Assembly (NCBI GenBank): GCA_903939355.1
Contig: CAJAHC010000037.1
Span: 1 to 7,405 of the forward strand
DNA from: an uncultured Methylococcaceae bacterium
GTDB lineage: Bacteria; Pseudomonadota; Gammaproteobacteria; Methylococcales; Methylomonadaceae
DNA: 7,405 nucleotides
Direction: 5' to 3'
Under the pieces are notes generated by a model. That model worked only from the letters and a program-made list of their open reading frames with translations. It had not been told where the DNA came from and did no database searches. Both the position numbers and the translations under genes were made by a program. Positions within the stretch are counted from its first letter, which is position 1, and each line of letters opens with the position of its first letter. Shown piece after piece: positions 1 through 6,440 of this stretch.

Positions 1-576
1 AAAGCCAATGTTCCAGCAACTGACATTGAACGACTAGGTCTTGGGGATATATTTGTTGAACCCCTGATGGTCGGTTGGCGACAAAAATATTTTGATGCCG
101 TTGCCTCTTACAGTTTTTACGCTCCTACTGGACAACTTAACCGAAAAGGCCTTGGACAGCCTCAATGGGCTCACCAATTCTCTGCAGGTGGCACTTTCTT
201 TTTTGACGATGAAAGAGGTTGGCGTCTGTCAGCACTTACAAGTTACAATCTTTATCAGAAGAAAAATGGGATTGACGTAACACGAGGGGATAGCGTCCAA
301 ATTCAAGGCGGCTTGGGTGGAAAATTTTCCAAACTTATAGATTTCGGTCTCGTAGGTTACGGACTCTTGCAAATAGCTAACAACCAAGGATCCGACCTCC
401 CAAATGGTCTCGCAGATTACCGAGAGAAAGCTTTTGGCTTAGGGCCAGAGCTTGGCATTACAATACCCATGCTCAGATCTAAGATCACTGCCCGATATGA
501 GTGGGATTTAGGTGCTGTTGCTAGGCCTCAAGGGCAAGTCCTTGTAGTCAGTTTCTCCTTCCTTGCGTGGCGATAG
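1..576 (+). CDS. Outer-membrane beta-barrel protein, Phenol_MetA_deg-like (3' part)
   Basis: The reading frame is open from the first base of the window to the TAG at 574-576, so the gene begins upstream and only its last 191 residues are visible. An ATG at 67 lies inside the frame but is not the true start, since the preceding residues (including GLGDIFVEPL) already match the family style. The segment alternates aromatic/hydrophobic and polar residues as beta-barrel strands do. It carries the pattern typical of 'MetA-pathway of phenol degradation' proteins (the COG4313/PF13557 group): GLGD, a YxFYAPTGQ strand, a SYNLYQKK strand, and a C-terminal ELGITIP...ARYEWDLGA region. Such proteins sit in the outer membrane and are thought to pass hydrophobic substrates; the family name does not prove a role in phenol breakdown. 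The protein ends LAWR rather than in the usual terminal phenylalanine. No signal peptide can be seen because the start is missing. No intrinsic terminator is obvious after it. Family assignment is from memory of the motifs. Confidence 0.75.
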   Translation, partial: KANVPATDIERLGLGDIFVEPLMVGWRQKYFDAVASYSFYAPTGQLNRKGLGQPQWAHQFSAGGTFFFDDERGWRLSALTSYNLYQKKNGIDVTRGDSVQIQGGLGGKFSKLIDFGLVGYGLLQIANNQGSDLPNGLADYREKAFGLGPELGITIPMLRSKITARYEWDLGAVARPQGQVLVVSFSFLAWR

Positions 577-600
577 ACTTATTTTTATTTATAACGCGCT

Positions 601-613
601 CTAATTAATTAAA
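601..613. repeat. Left copy of 13-bp direct repeat flanking csp
   Basis: CTAATTAATTAAA occurs here and again at 1126-1138, in the same orientation, 525 bp apart. The two copies bracket the cold-shock gene with its promoter and stem-loop. The core TTAATTAA is itself a palindrome. The surrounding DNA is very AT-rich, so chance similarity is a serious alternative. Confidence 0.4.
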
Positions 614-673
614 GTACCTTTCACTGCTTCAATACGCCAACTTTAAATCAAATATGCTCAGGATCTATAATTA

Positions 674-702
674 TTGACAACATTAAACTATCACTATAAA
701 AT
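674..702 (+). promoter_or_regulatory. Sigma70-type promoter for the cold-shock gene
   Basis: A perfect -35 hexamer TTGACA (674-679) is followed after 17 bp by TAAAAT (697-702), five of six matches to the -10 consensus. An overlapping TATAAA (695-700) would give a shorter spacer of 15 bp. Transcription would begin near 709, giving a leader of about 150 nt before the csp ATG, similar to the long leaders known for cspA-type genes. Inferred from sequence only. Confidence 0.65.
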
Positions 703-708
703 TAAATA

Positions 709-860
709 AGCTTGAAAATTTTTTTACCATTATGCTTATAGTTACGAAGTTTTTCCTATATTGCTCGTCCTGTTTATCATAAGTAAGTCTTAAATTTATC
801 AGCGCTATCAGCCTCTTGAGGCTTTATTTATTCATTTATTTATTTTTATTAGGACTTAAA
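709..860 (+). promoter_or_regulatory. Long AU-rich 5' leader of csp with a small hairpin
   Basis: This is the predicted untranslated leader between the promoter and the csp start. At 810-823 the sequence AGCCTC-TT-GAGGCT can fold as a 5-bp stem with a CUUG loop, and it is followed at once by a U-rich run of repeated TTTATT units (824-850). That layout resembles a weak intrinsic terminator or attenuator placed before the ribosome-binding site AGGA (851-854), which lies 6 nt from the ATG. Long structured leaders act as temperature sensors in cspA-family genes; whether this one does is inference. No open reading frame of note lies in it. A frame from TTG at 816 runs into csp but lacks a suitable start context. 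Confidence 0.45.
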
Positions 861-1061
861 ATGGCCACTGGCATAGTAAAATGGTTTAACGCAGAAAAAG
901 GTTTTGGCTTCATTCAACAAGAAAATGGCCCGGATGTTTTCGTACACTTTCGTAACATTAACAGTTCAGGTTTTAAATCACTCGATGAAGGCCAAAAAGT
1001 TCAATTTAATGTTACTCAAGGTGAAAAAGGGCCCCAGGCAGAAGATGTATCGCTGATTTAA
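861..1061 (+). CDS. Cold-shock protein, CspA family
   Basis: The gene encodes 66 residues, the normal length for a single cold-shock domain. The N-terminus [10 protein letters not shown] is typical. The RNA-binding motifs are complete: RNP1 KGFGFI at residues 13-18 and RNP2 VFVHF at 26-30. The C-terminal stretch [20 protein letters not shown] is also standard. These proteins form a five-stranded OB-fold barrel in the cytoplasm, bind single-stranded RNA and DNA without strong sequence preference, and act as RNA chaperones or antiterminators. The ATG at 861 was chosen over in-frame upstream starts because the family begins here and AGGA (851-854) lies 6 nt before it. The gene has its own promoter (674-702) and a stem-loop after it, so it is probably a single-gene unit. 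Which csp paralogue it is cannot be told, and cold induction is not shown by the sequence. Confidence 0.95.
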   Translation: MATGIVKWFNAEKGFGFIQQENGPDVFVHFRNINSSGFKSLDEGQKVQFNVTQGEKGPQAEDVSLI

Positions 1062-1070
1062 TCATACTTT

Positions 1071-1109
1071 AAACTATAGCCTACTTAATTTTAAAGCAGG
1101 CTATAGTTT
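1071..1109 (+). terminator. 12-bp stem-loop after csp, possible terminator
   Basis: AAACTATAGCCT (1071-1082) and AGGCTATAGTTT (1098-1109) are perfect reverse complements separated by 15 nt. Inside the loop, CTT/AAG can add three further pairs beyond one mismatch. It starts 10 bases after the csp stop. The descending arm ends in GTTT and is not followed by a proper U-tract on either strand, so it may end transcription poorly or act mainly as a 3' stabilising hairpin. Confidence 0.6.
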
Positions 1110-1125
1110 GCTGATATTACCAGCC

Positions 1126-1138
1126 CTAATTAATTAAA
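1126..1138. repeat. Right copy of 13-bp direct repeat flanking csp
   Basis: CTAATTAATTAAA, identical to 601-613. The three bases before each copy are GCT and GCC, so the match extends to 16 bp with one difference. No target-site duplication or mobile-element gene accompanies it. Confidence 0.4.
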
Positions 1139-1253
1139 AATCGTATTTTAAAATTCCGTTTTAACATCTTACTTATTCTATTTATCGCTATCAATATAAG
1201 GCGTAAAAAAAACAACGCTCTATTAAGTCGCTTCTGCTAATCCGGCAATTTTA

Positions 1254-1265
1254 CCCCCCCTCCCC
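1254..1265. other. C7-T-C4 homopolymer tract upstream of the fds promoter
   Basis: Seven C, one T and four C stand together in otherwise AT-rich DNA, about 40 bp upstream of the -35 element. The complementary strand is a G-rich run. Such tracts can vary in length by slippage, but no function is shown. Confidence 0.5.
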
Positions 1266-1300
1266 TCATTCCTTTTCATACTTAATAAACCTACATACTG

Positions 1301-1315
1301 TGTCTTTTACAGACA
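1301..1315. promoter_or_regulatory. Short dyad over the fds -35 element, possible operator
   Basis: TGTCT (1301-1305) and AGACA (1311-1315) are perfect inverted repeats around the five bases TTTAC, so the dyad covers the -35 hexamer TTTACA. A regulator bound here could block or help RNA polymerase. The arms are only 5 bp, so chance is possible and no regulator is identified. Confidence 0.3.
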
Positions 1316-1334
1316 AAACTTCTTGTGCTATGCT
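1306..1334 (+). promoter_or_regulatory. Promoter of the fds operon
   Basis: TTTACA (1306-1311) lies 17 bp before TATGCT (1329-1334), and the -10 is preceded by TGC (1326-1328), an extended -10 signature. The hexamers match five and four of six consensus positions. Transcription would start near 1341, giving a leader of about 66 nt before fdsG. It is the best promoter-like sequence before the operon. Confidence 0.55.
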
Positions 1335-1354
1335 AAACAAAATTTTTAAGCCAC

Positions 1355-1367
1355 CACATCGGATGTG
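1355..1367. promoter_or_regulatory. Dyad CACATC-G-GATGTG in the fds leader
   Basis: Perfect 6-bp arms surround a single central G. It lies about 15 bp downstream of the predicted transcription start and 39 bp before the fdsG ATG. It could be a protein-binding dyad, or a 5-bp RNA hairpin with a CGG loop. Neither reading has support beyond the symmetry. Confidence 0.3.
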
Positions 1368-1406
1368 TGATGCCTTAATAAACGGAATCCCCATTGAGAA
1401 TCAAGC

Positions 1407-1883
1407 ATGACTGAATCCAACCTTATACAGACAACTGTGCAAAATATAGCCACTTCGCTTAAGAACAAACCAGGTGCACTTTTGCCTATTTTACATGCCG
1501 TTCAGGATACTTTTGGCTACGTCCCAGAAGAAAGCGTTCCAACTATTGCCAAAACACTTAACCTTTCTAGAGCTGAAGTTCATGGCGTCATTAGCTTTTA
1601 CCATTATTTTCGCGACAACAAACCAGGCAAACAAACGATTCACCTTTGTCGCGCTGAATCTTGTCAAGCAATGGGCGGAAAAAACTTAGAAACACATGTT
1701 AAAGCCCACTTGGGCATTGATTTTCACGAAACAACACCAGATGGTAAGTTTTCCCTTGAACCAGTCTATTGCTTGGGCAACTGCGCCTGCTCACCGGCCA
1801 TACAAATTGGTACAGAAATTTATGGTCGAGTATCAACAGATACTTTTGATGCGATTATAAATGAAACAAAGGAGTTGGCATGA
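1407..1883 (+). CDS. fdsG: NAD-dependent formate dehydrogenase gamma subunit (NuoE-like)
   Basis: The 158-residue product is a NuoE/24-kDa-type thioredoxin-fold protein carrying one [2Fe-2S] cluster. The four expected cysteine ligands are present: Cys81 and Cys86 in CRAESC, and Cys122 and Cys126 in CLGNC. The N-terminal helical part with [16 protein letters not shown] and the [10 protein letters not shown] motif is typical. Its length is close to known FdsG subunits. In the cytosolic formate dehydrogenase it pairs with FdsB, and its cluster lies near the FMN. The ATG at 1407 has only a weak ribosome-binding site (GAG at 1396-1398), and it is the first gene after the predicted promoter. The stop TGA (1881-1883) overlaps the fdsB ATG in an ATGA, indicating translational coupling. 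A NuoE of complex I is the alternative, but the FdsA-type gene downstream settles it. Confidence 0.93.
   Translation: MTESNLIQTTVQNIATSLKNKPGALLPILHAVQDTFGYVPEESVPTIAKTLNLSRAEVHGVISFYHYFRDNKPGKQTIHLCRAESCQAMGGKNLETHVKAHLGIDFHETTPDGKFSLEPVYCLGNCACSPAIQIGTEIYGRVSTDTFDAIINETKELA
1870..1874 (+). promoter_or_regulatory. Ribosome-binding site that fixes the fdsB start at 1880
   Basis: AGGAG lies 5 nt before the ATG at 1880-1882, inside the end of fdsG. It is one of the best ribosome-binding sites in the window, together with that of fdsA. It shows that translation of fdsB is meant to begin here, before the in-frame stop at 1961, and not at a later codon. Confidence 0.75.
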
Positions 1884-3433
1884 GTTTCACCATTTATGTG
1901 CCCTGTGATTCCAGCGCTATTTCACTGGGGGCGGACCGCATCGCAACATCTATTATTAACTAAGCTAAAAAAAGAAACATTGCTATTCAATTAATTCGTA
2001 ACGGGTCAAGAGGCTTGTTTTGGTTAGAGCCACTAGTGGAAGTGGATACACCAGAAGGTCGTATAGCTTATGGGCCGATACAACTTAATGATGTAACCGG
2101 CTTATTTGATGCTAATTTTATTCAAGGTGGCGCGCATCCCCTGTTTTTAGGACTAATAGAAGAACTCGACTATTTAAAAAAACAACAACGCTTAACCTTT
2201 GCCCGTACTGGCAAAACGGATCCAGTTAACTTGGATGACTATATAAAACATGATGGTTTTAAAGGTCTAAAAAATGCCTTAAATCAGTCTCAAGCTGATA
2301 TTGTTAAAGAAGTAACCGATTCTGGTTTACGTGGGCGCGGTGGCGCTGCTTTTCCTACTGGTATTAAATGGAATACAGTACTTAATACCCCTTCGGAACA
2401 AAAATACATTATCTGTAATGCTGACGAAGGCGATTCAGGAACATTTTCTGACCGTATGGTTATGGAAGGTGATCCTTTTGTCTTGATTGAAGGCATGACA
2501 ATCGCTGGCTTAGCAGTTGGTGCAACTCAGGGCTACATCTATCTCAGAGTAGAATATCCTCATGCTCACAAAGCATTGAATACAGCTATTGAAAAAGCTT
2601 ATCAAGCTAATTACCTTGGTAATAACATCCAGGGTAGCGGAAAAGTCTTTAATCTTGAGGTGAGATTAGGCGCAGGTGCTTATATTTGCGGTGAAGAAAC
2701 CTCCTTAATGGAAAGTCTTGAAGGCAAACGTGGATTGGTTCGTTTTAAACCACCCTTACCTGCTATTAGTGGTTTATTTGGGAAACCTACTGTTGTTAAT
2801 AATGTCATTTCTTTAGCTTCTGTGCCCATAATCTTGGATAAGGGTGGAGATTATTACCGTGATTTCGGCATGGGTCGTTCACGTGGGACGCTACCACTTC
2901 AGCTAGCTGGAAATATCAAGCATGCGGGCTTGGTTGAGCTGGCTTTTGGTATGACGCTACGAGAGCTATTATATGATTTCGGAGGTGGTTCAGCCACAGG
3001 AAGACCGATTAAAGCAGTTCAGGTGGGTGGTCCCTTAGGCGCTTATTTGCCCGAATCTCAATTTGATACACCTTTAGATTATGAAGCTTTCGCTACAAAC
3101 TGGACTGTACTAGGGCACGGCGGTGTAGTCGCTTTTGATGACACTGCAAATATGGCTGAATTAGCTAGATACAACATGGAATTTTGCGCAATTGAATCTT
3201 GCGGAAAATGCACACCCTGCCGTATTGGTTCTACTCGTGGCTATGAAGTCATAGATTCTATAATTGCTGGCCAAGATATTGGGAAGAACATTCCCTTGTT
3301 ACGAGATCTTTGCAACACCTTACTTAACGGCTCGCTTTGTGCACTAGGTGGGATGACTCCTTATCCTGTTTTAAGTGCTCTAAATCATTTCCCGAAAGAC
3401 TTCGGCATTGATGATAACCCTGACGCAGCCTGA
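1880..3433 (+). pseudogene. fdsB: NAD-dependent formate dehydrogenase beta subunit, interrupted by in-frame TAA
   Basis: FdsB is the NuoF-like subunit that holds FMN and one [4Fe-4S] cluster and passes electrons to NAD+. Counted from ATG 1880 it would have 517 codons, matching the roughly 520 residues of the family, but codon 28 (1961-1963) is TAA. Sequence on both sides is family-like: YVPCDSSAISLGAD before it and RNGSRGLFWLEPLVEV after it, in the same frame, so this is a base substitution and not an indel. The remainder is complete: glycine-rich FMN loop GLRGRGGAAFPTG (about 149-161), NAD-site motif NADEGDSGTF (180-189), GEETSL (271-276), and cluster cysteines 441, 444, 447 and 487. A frame from TTG 2015 would give 472 residues, but that codon is the family's Leu/Met position inside the conserved motif and has AGAGG only 1 nt before it, too close to serve. 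The next in-frame ATG lies past the FMN loop. As written the gene is broken; sequence error or a strain-specific mutation remains possible. Confidence 0.8.
1961..1963 (+). other. In-frame premature TAA in fdsB
   Basis: The 28th codon after the coupled ATG is TAA, between ATT-ATT-AAC and GCT-AAA-AAA. A one-base change from GAA, CAA or AAA would explain it; GAA is most likely if the family's frequent Glu or Ala at this helix position is a guide (from memory). TAA is not a selenocysteine or pyrrolysine codon. No nearby frameshift is needed to restore the frame. Confidence 0.85.
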
Positions 3434-3454
3434 TAACGATATGAGGAATAAATT

Positions 3455-6307
3455 ATGAGCATCAATAAACAACAAGATTTTGGCACCCCAGCAAGCTCAG
3501 CAATTCAATTAGTAACCTTGGAAATAGACGGCTTTAAAGTCACTGTTCCAGAAGGCACATCGATTATGCGTGCAGCAGCAACTATAGGCATTGATATCCC
3601 CAAATTATGTGCTACTGATAGTATTGAACCTTTTGGTTCTTGTCGACTTTGTGTCGTACAAATTGAAGGTGGCCGTGGCATGCCGGCATCCTGCACTACA
3701 CCGGCAGCAGAAGGTCTGAAAGTAGTTACCCAAAATCAAAAACTGGCAGATGTCCGACGTGGTGTTATGGAACTTTATATTTCCGACCATCCGCTGGATT
3801 GCTTAACCTGTTCAGCAAACGGGGATTGCGAATTGCAAGATATGGCAGGTGCTGTCGGTTTGCGTGAAGTTCGTTATAAACCAATTGAAACCCATCTTGA
3901 TGCTGTCAAAGATGAAAGTAATCCTTACTTCAGCTTTGATCCCAGCAAATGTATTGTTTGTTCACGTTGCGTGAGAGCCTGTGAAGAAACTCAAGGAACA
4001 TTTGCCTTAACTATTGATGGTAGAGGTTTTGACTCCAAAGTGTCACCCAGTCAAAATCAATCCTTCATGGATTCCGAATGCGTTTCCTGTGGTGCCTGTG
4101 TTCAAGCTTGTCCAACCGCAACTTTAATGGAAAAATCTGTAATTGACCACGGCCAACCCGAACATTCTATTATTACAACTTGCGCTTACTGTGGTGTTGG
4201 CTGCTCGTTTAGAGCTGAAATGAAAGGCGAACAAGTAATACGCATGGTGCCTAATAAAGATGGTAAAGCCAATCACGGTCATTCCTGTGTAAAAGGACGC
4301 TTTGCATTTGGTTATGCCACACATAAAGATCGTATGACCAAACCCATGATACGAGCCAATATAAAAGATGCATGGCAAGAAGTCAGTTGGGAAGAAGCGA
4401 TTAATCATGCCGCATCAGAATTAAAGCGTATCCAAGCAAAATATGGTAAAGATTCAATCGGTGGCATTACTTCTTCTCGCTGTACCAACGAAGAAGTATA
4501 TATTATGCAAAAACTTATTCGGGCAGGTTTTGGCAATAATAATGTTGATACCTGCGCTCGAGTTTGTCATTCGCCCACCGGTTATGGACTTAAACAAACG
4601 TTTGGTGAATCATCAGGAACTCAAGATTTTGACTCCGTGATGAAAGCCGATGTAATTATGATTATCGGAGCCAATCCCACTGATGGCCATCCTGTATTTG
4701 GCTCGCAAATGAAAAAACGCCTGCGTCAGGGCGCGAAGTTAATTGTAATTGATCCTCGAGAAATTGATCTCGTCAAAAATTCTCCCCATGTTACCGCTAA
4801 TTATCATTTGAAATTACGTCCAGGCACCAACGTGGCTCTAATCAATGCCCTCGCGCATGTCATCGTGACTGAAAAACTAATGGATGAGGAATTTGTCAAC
4901 GATCGTTGTGATATTGAGTCTTTTGCAAAATGGGAAACTTTTATTGCCCAAGAATACAACTCACCAGAAGCGACAGAACCTACTACAGGTGTTCCCGCAA
5001 CTGAACTCAGGGCAGCGGCTAGACTTTATGCCACTGCCAATAATGGCGCCATTTATTATGGACTAGGTGTTACTGAGCACAGTCAAGGCTCTACAATGGT
5101 TATCGGCATAGCCAATATGGCAATGGCCACCGGTAATTTAGGTCGTGATGGGGTCGGAGTCAACCCTCTTCGAGGACAAAATAACGTTCAGGGTTCTTGT
5201 GATATGGGTTCATTTCCACATGAATTCCCTGGCTATCGCCACGTTTCTGATCCAGTTACACACAAACTATTTGAAGCAGCATGGCAAGCTAACTTAAGTG
5301 ATGAGCCAGGCTTACGTATTCCTAATATGTTTGATGCGGCCTTCGACAAAACCTTTATGGGATTGTATTGTGAAGGTGAAGATATTGCTCAGTCGGATCC
5401 AGACATTCAGCATGTCCACGCCGCCTTACGGGCTATGGAATGCGTCATCGTGCAAGACATATTTCTCAATGAAACCGCAAAGTTTGCTCATGTATTTTTG
5501 CCCGGCTCATCATTTTTAGAAAAAAATGGCACGTTTACCAACGCTGAACGACGTATCTCTCCGGTTCGCAAAGTTATGTCACCATTGACAGGTTATCAGG
5601 ATTGGGAAGTTACCCAGATGCTGTCGAATGCAATGGGTTATCCAATGAATTACAGCCATCCATCAGAAATAATGGATGAAATTGCCAGCCTAACACCCAC
5701 TTTTGCCGGTGTCAGTTATGACAAAATTGATCAACTGGGTAGTATACAATGGCCTTGCTATGATGAAGATTCTGTCGGCACTCCTATAATGCACGAGGAA
5801 ACCTTTATGCGCGATAACGGCAAAGGGTTATTTATGTTAACAGAGTATGTCGCAACAGCAGAGCGTACAAGCCGCAAGTTTCCGTTAATTTTGACTACCG
5901 GACGCATCCTGTCGCAATATAATGTTGGCGCCCAAACACGACGCACAGAAAACAATGTCTGGCATTCGGAAGACCGCCTTGAAATTCATCCACATGACGC
6001 TGAAGACCGTGGCGTGAAAAATGAAGACTGGGTAGGTATTAAAAGTCGTGCAGGTGAAACCGTTTTGCGTGCCTTAATTACTGATCGTGTTCAACCTGGT
6101 GTGGTATATACCACTTTCCATTTCCCAGAATCTGGAGCAAATGTTATCACGACGGATAACTCTGATTGGGCAACCAATTGTCCTGAATACAAAGTAACTG
6201 CTGTACAAATCAGTAAAGTTAGTCAACCTTCCGAATGGCAGGAAAACTACCAAGCATTTTCAGAGACACAATTAGACTTGCTTGAACAAGGTTTAAGTAA
6301 TGGCTAA
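3455..6307 (+). CDS. fdsA: NAD-dependent formate dehydrogenase alpha subunit, Mo-bis-MGD catalytic
   Basis: The 950-residue subunit oxidises formate to CO2 in the cytoplasm. The N-terminal part is NuoG-like. A [2Fe-2S] domain has Cys52, 63, 66 and 80. A His-Cys motif follows with His112 and Cys116, 119 and 125. A two-cluster ferredoxin domain has Cys166/169/172/176 and Cys209/212/215/219. The molybdopterin part starts with the [4Fe-4S] motif Cys243, 246, 250 and 278, followed by Lys280. The active site is CARVCHSP, where Cys371 (codon TGT) is the molybdenum ligand, so this is not a selenoenzyme, and His372 follows it. Arg573 in LRGQNNVQG is the second catalytic residue. The C-terminal cofactor-binding domain spans about 812-940. 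GAGGA (3443-3447) lies 7 nt before the ATG, and the gap to fdsB is 21 bp. Length and motif order are those of FdsA. Nothing is missing, so the catalytic subunit appears functional even though fdsB is interrupted. Confidence 0.96.
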   Translation: MSINKQQDFGTPASSAIQLVTLEIDGFKVTVPEGTSIMRAAATIGIDIPKLCATDSIEPFGSCRLCVVQIEGGRGMPASCTTPAAEGLKVVTQNQKLADVRRGVMELYISDHPLDCLTCSANGDCELQDMAGAVGLREVRYKPIETHLDAVKDESNPYFSFDPSKCIVCSRCVRACEETQGTFALTIDGRGFDSKVSPSQNQSFMDSECVSCGACVQACPTATLMEKSVIDHGQPEHSIITTCAYCGVGCSFRAEMKGEQVIRMVPNKDGKANHGHSCVKGRFAFGYATHKDRMTKPMIRANIKDAWQEVSWEEAINHAASELKRIQAKYGKDSIGGITSSRCTNEEVYIMQKLIRAGFGNNNVDTCARVCHSPTGYGLKQTFGESSGTQDFDSVMKADVIMIIGANPTDGHPVFGSQMKKRLRQGAKLIVIDPREIDLVKNSPHVTANYHLKLRPGTNVALINALAHVIVTEKLMDEEFVNDRCDIESFAKWETFIAQEYNSPEATEPTTGVPATELRAAARLYATANNGAIYYGLGVTEHSQGSTMVIGIANMAMATGNLGRDGVGVNPLRGQNNVQGSCDMGSFPHEFPGYRHVSDPVTHKLFEAAWQANLSDEPGLRIPNMFDAAFDKTFMGLYCEGEDIAQSDPDIQHVHAALRAMECVIVQDIFLNETAKFAHVFLPGSSFLEKNGTFTNAERRISPVRKVMSPLTGYQDWEVTQMLSNAMGYPMNYSHPSEIMDEIASLTPTFAGVSYDKIDQLGSIQWPCYDEDSVGTPIMHEETFMRDNGKGLFMLTEYVATAERTSRKFPLILTTGRILSQYNVGAQTRRTENNVWHSEDRLEIHPHDAEDRGVKNEDWVGIKSRAGETVLRALITDRVQPGVVYTTFHFPESGANVITTDNSDWATNCPEYKVTAVQISKVSQPSEWQENYQAFSETQLDLLEQGLSNG

Positions 6308-6440
6308 CAATAGTAAAAATTCCACTTTTGAACACTAGTGAGAAACATAATTATCTTGTTAGTAACGAAAATTTACTGTAATTTTTTTTTAAAAAAACAA
6401 ACAAAACTCTCCGAATATTAGTATGAGAGTACATTGAAAT
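6308..6440. other. fdsA-fdsC spacer with T9A7 tract
   Basis: This 133-bp gap is the longest inside the operon. It contains the palindrome CACTAGTG (6333-6340), a weak AT hairpin AGTAA/TTACT (6361-6377), and T9 (6382-6390) followed directly by A7 (6391-6397). The hairpin plus T-run could form a weak intrinsic terminator lowering fdsCD expression. TTGTTA (6356-6361) and TGTAAT (6377-6382) might form a weak promoter with a short 15-bp spacer. Neither is convincing. No gene is visible. Confidence 0.5.

Larger units (their letters stand above)
1110..1406. other. Non-coding region between csp and fdsG
   Basis: These 297 bases contain no convincing gene on either strand. They are AT-rich, with an A8 run at 1205-1212 and a contrasting C-rich tract at 1254-1265. 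Their 3' third holds the fds promoter and leader. A LysR-type fdsR regulator gene, found next to fds operons in some other proteobacteria, is not here; the upstream neighbours are csp and a barrel protein instead. Confidence 0.7.

Noticed and set aside
816..860. Upstream TTG start extending the cold-shock protein by 15 residues
   Set aside because: The family begins at [14 protein letters not shown] is correctly spaced for ATG 861, and the extension would cover the leader hairpin and U-rich tract.
1254..1265. G-quadruplex on the minus strand of the C-rich tract
   Set aside because: The complementary run supplies at most three G-triplets, one short of a standard four-tract quadruplex.
1961..1963. 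Recoding of the fdsB stop as a non-standard amino acid
   Set aside because: The codon is TAA, which neither selenocysteine (TGA) nor pyrrolysine (TAG) uses, and no recoding structure is evident.
1964..1975. Frameshift in the A7 run as the cause of the broken fdsB
   Set aside because: Family-like sequence lies on both sides of the stop in one and the same frame, so no indel or slippage is needed.
3505..4408. Reverse-strand open frames inside fdsA
   Set aside because: They are short, have no recognisable product and lie opposite strongly conserved FdsA cluster domains.
4565..4567. Selenocysteine at the FdsA active site
   Set aside because: The codon is TGT, an ordinary cysteine, giving CARVCHSP; no in-frame TGA occurs.
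1407..6307. Respiratory complex I (nuoEFG) instead of formate dehydrogenase
   Set aside because: The large subunit carries the formate dehydrogenase active site (Cys371-His372 and Arg573), and fdhD/fdsC and fdsD follow; no other nuo genes are present.
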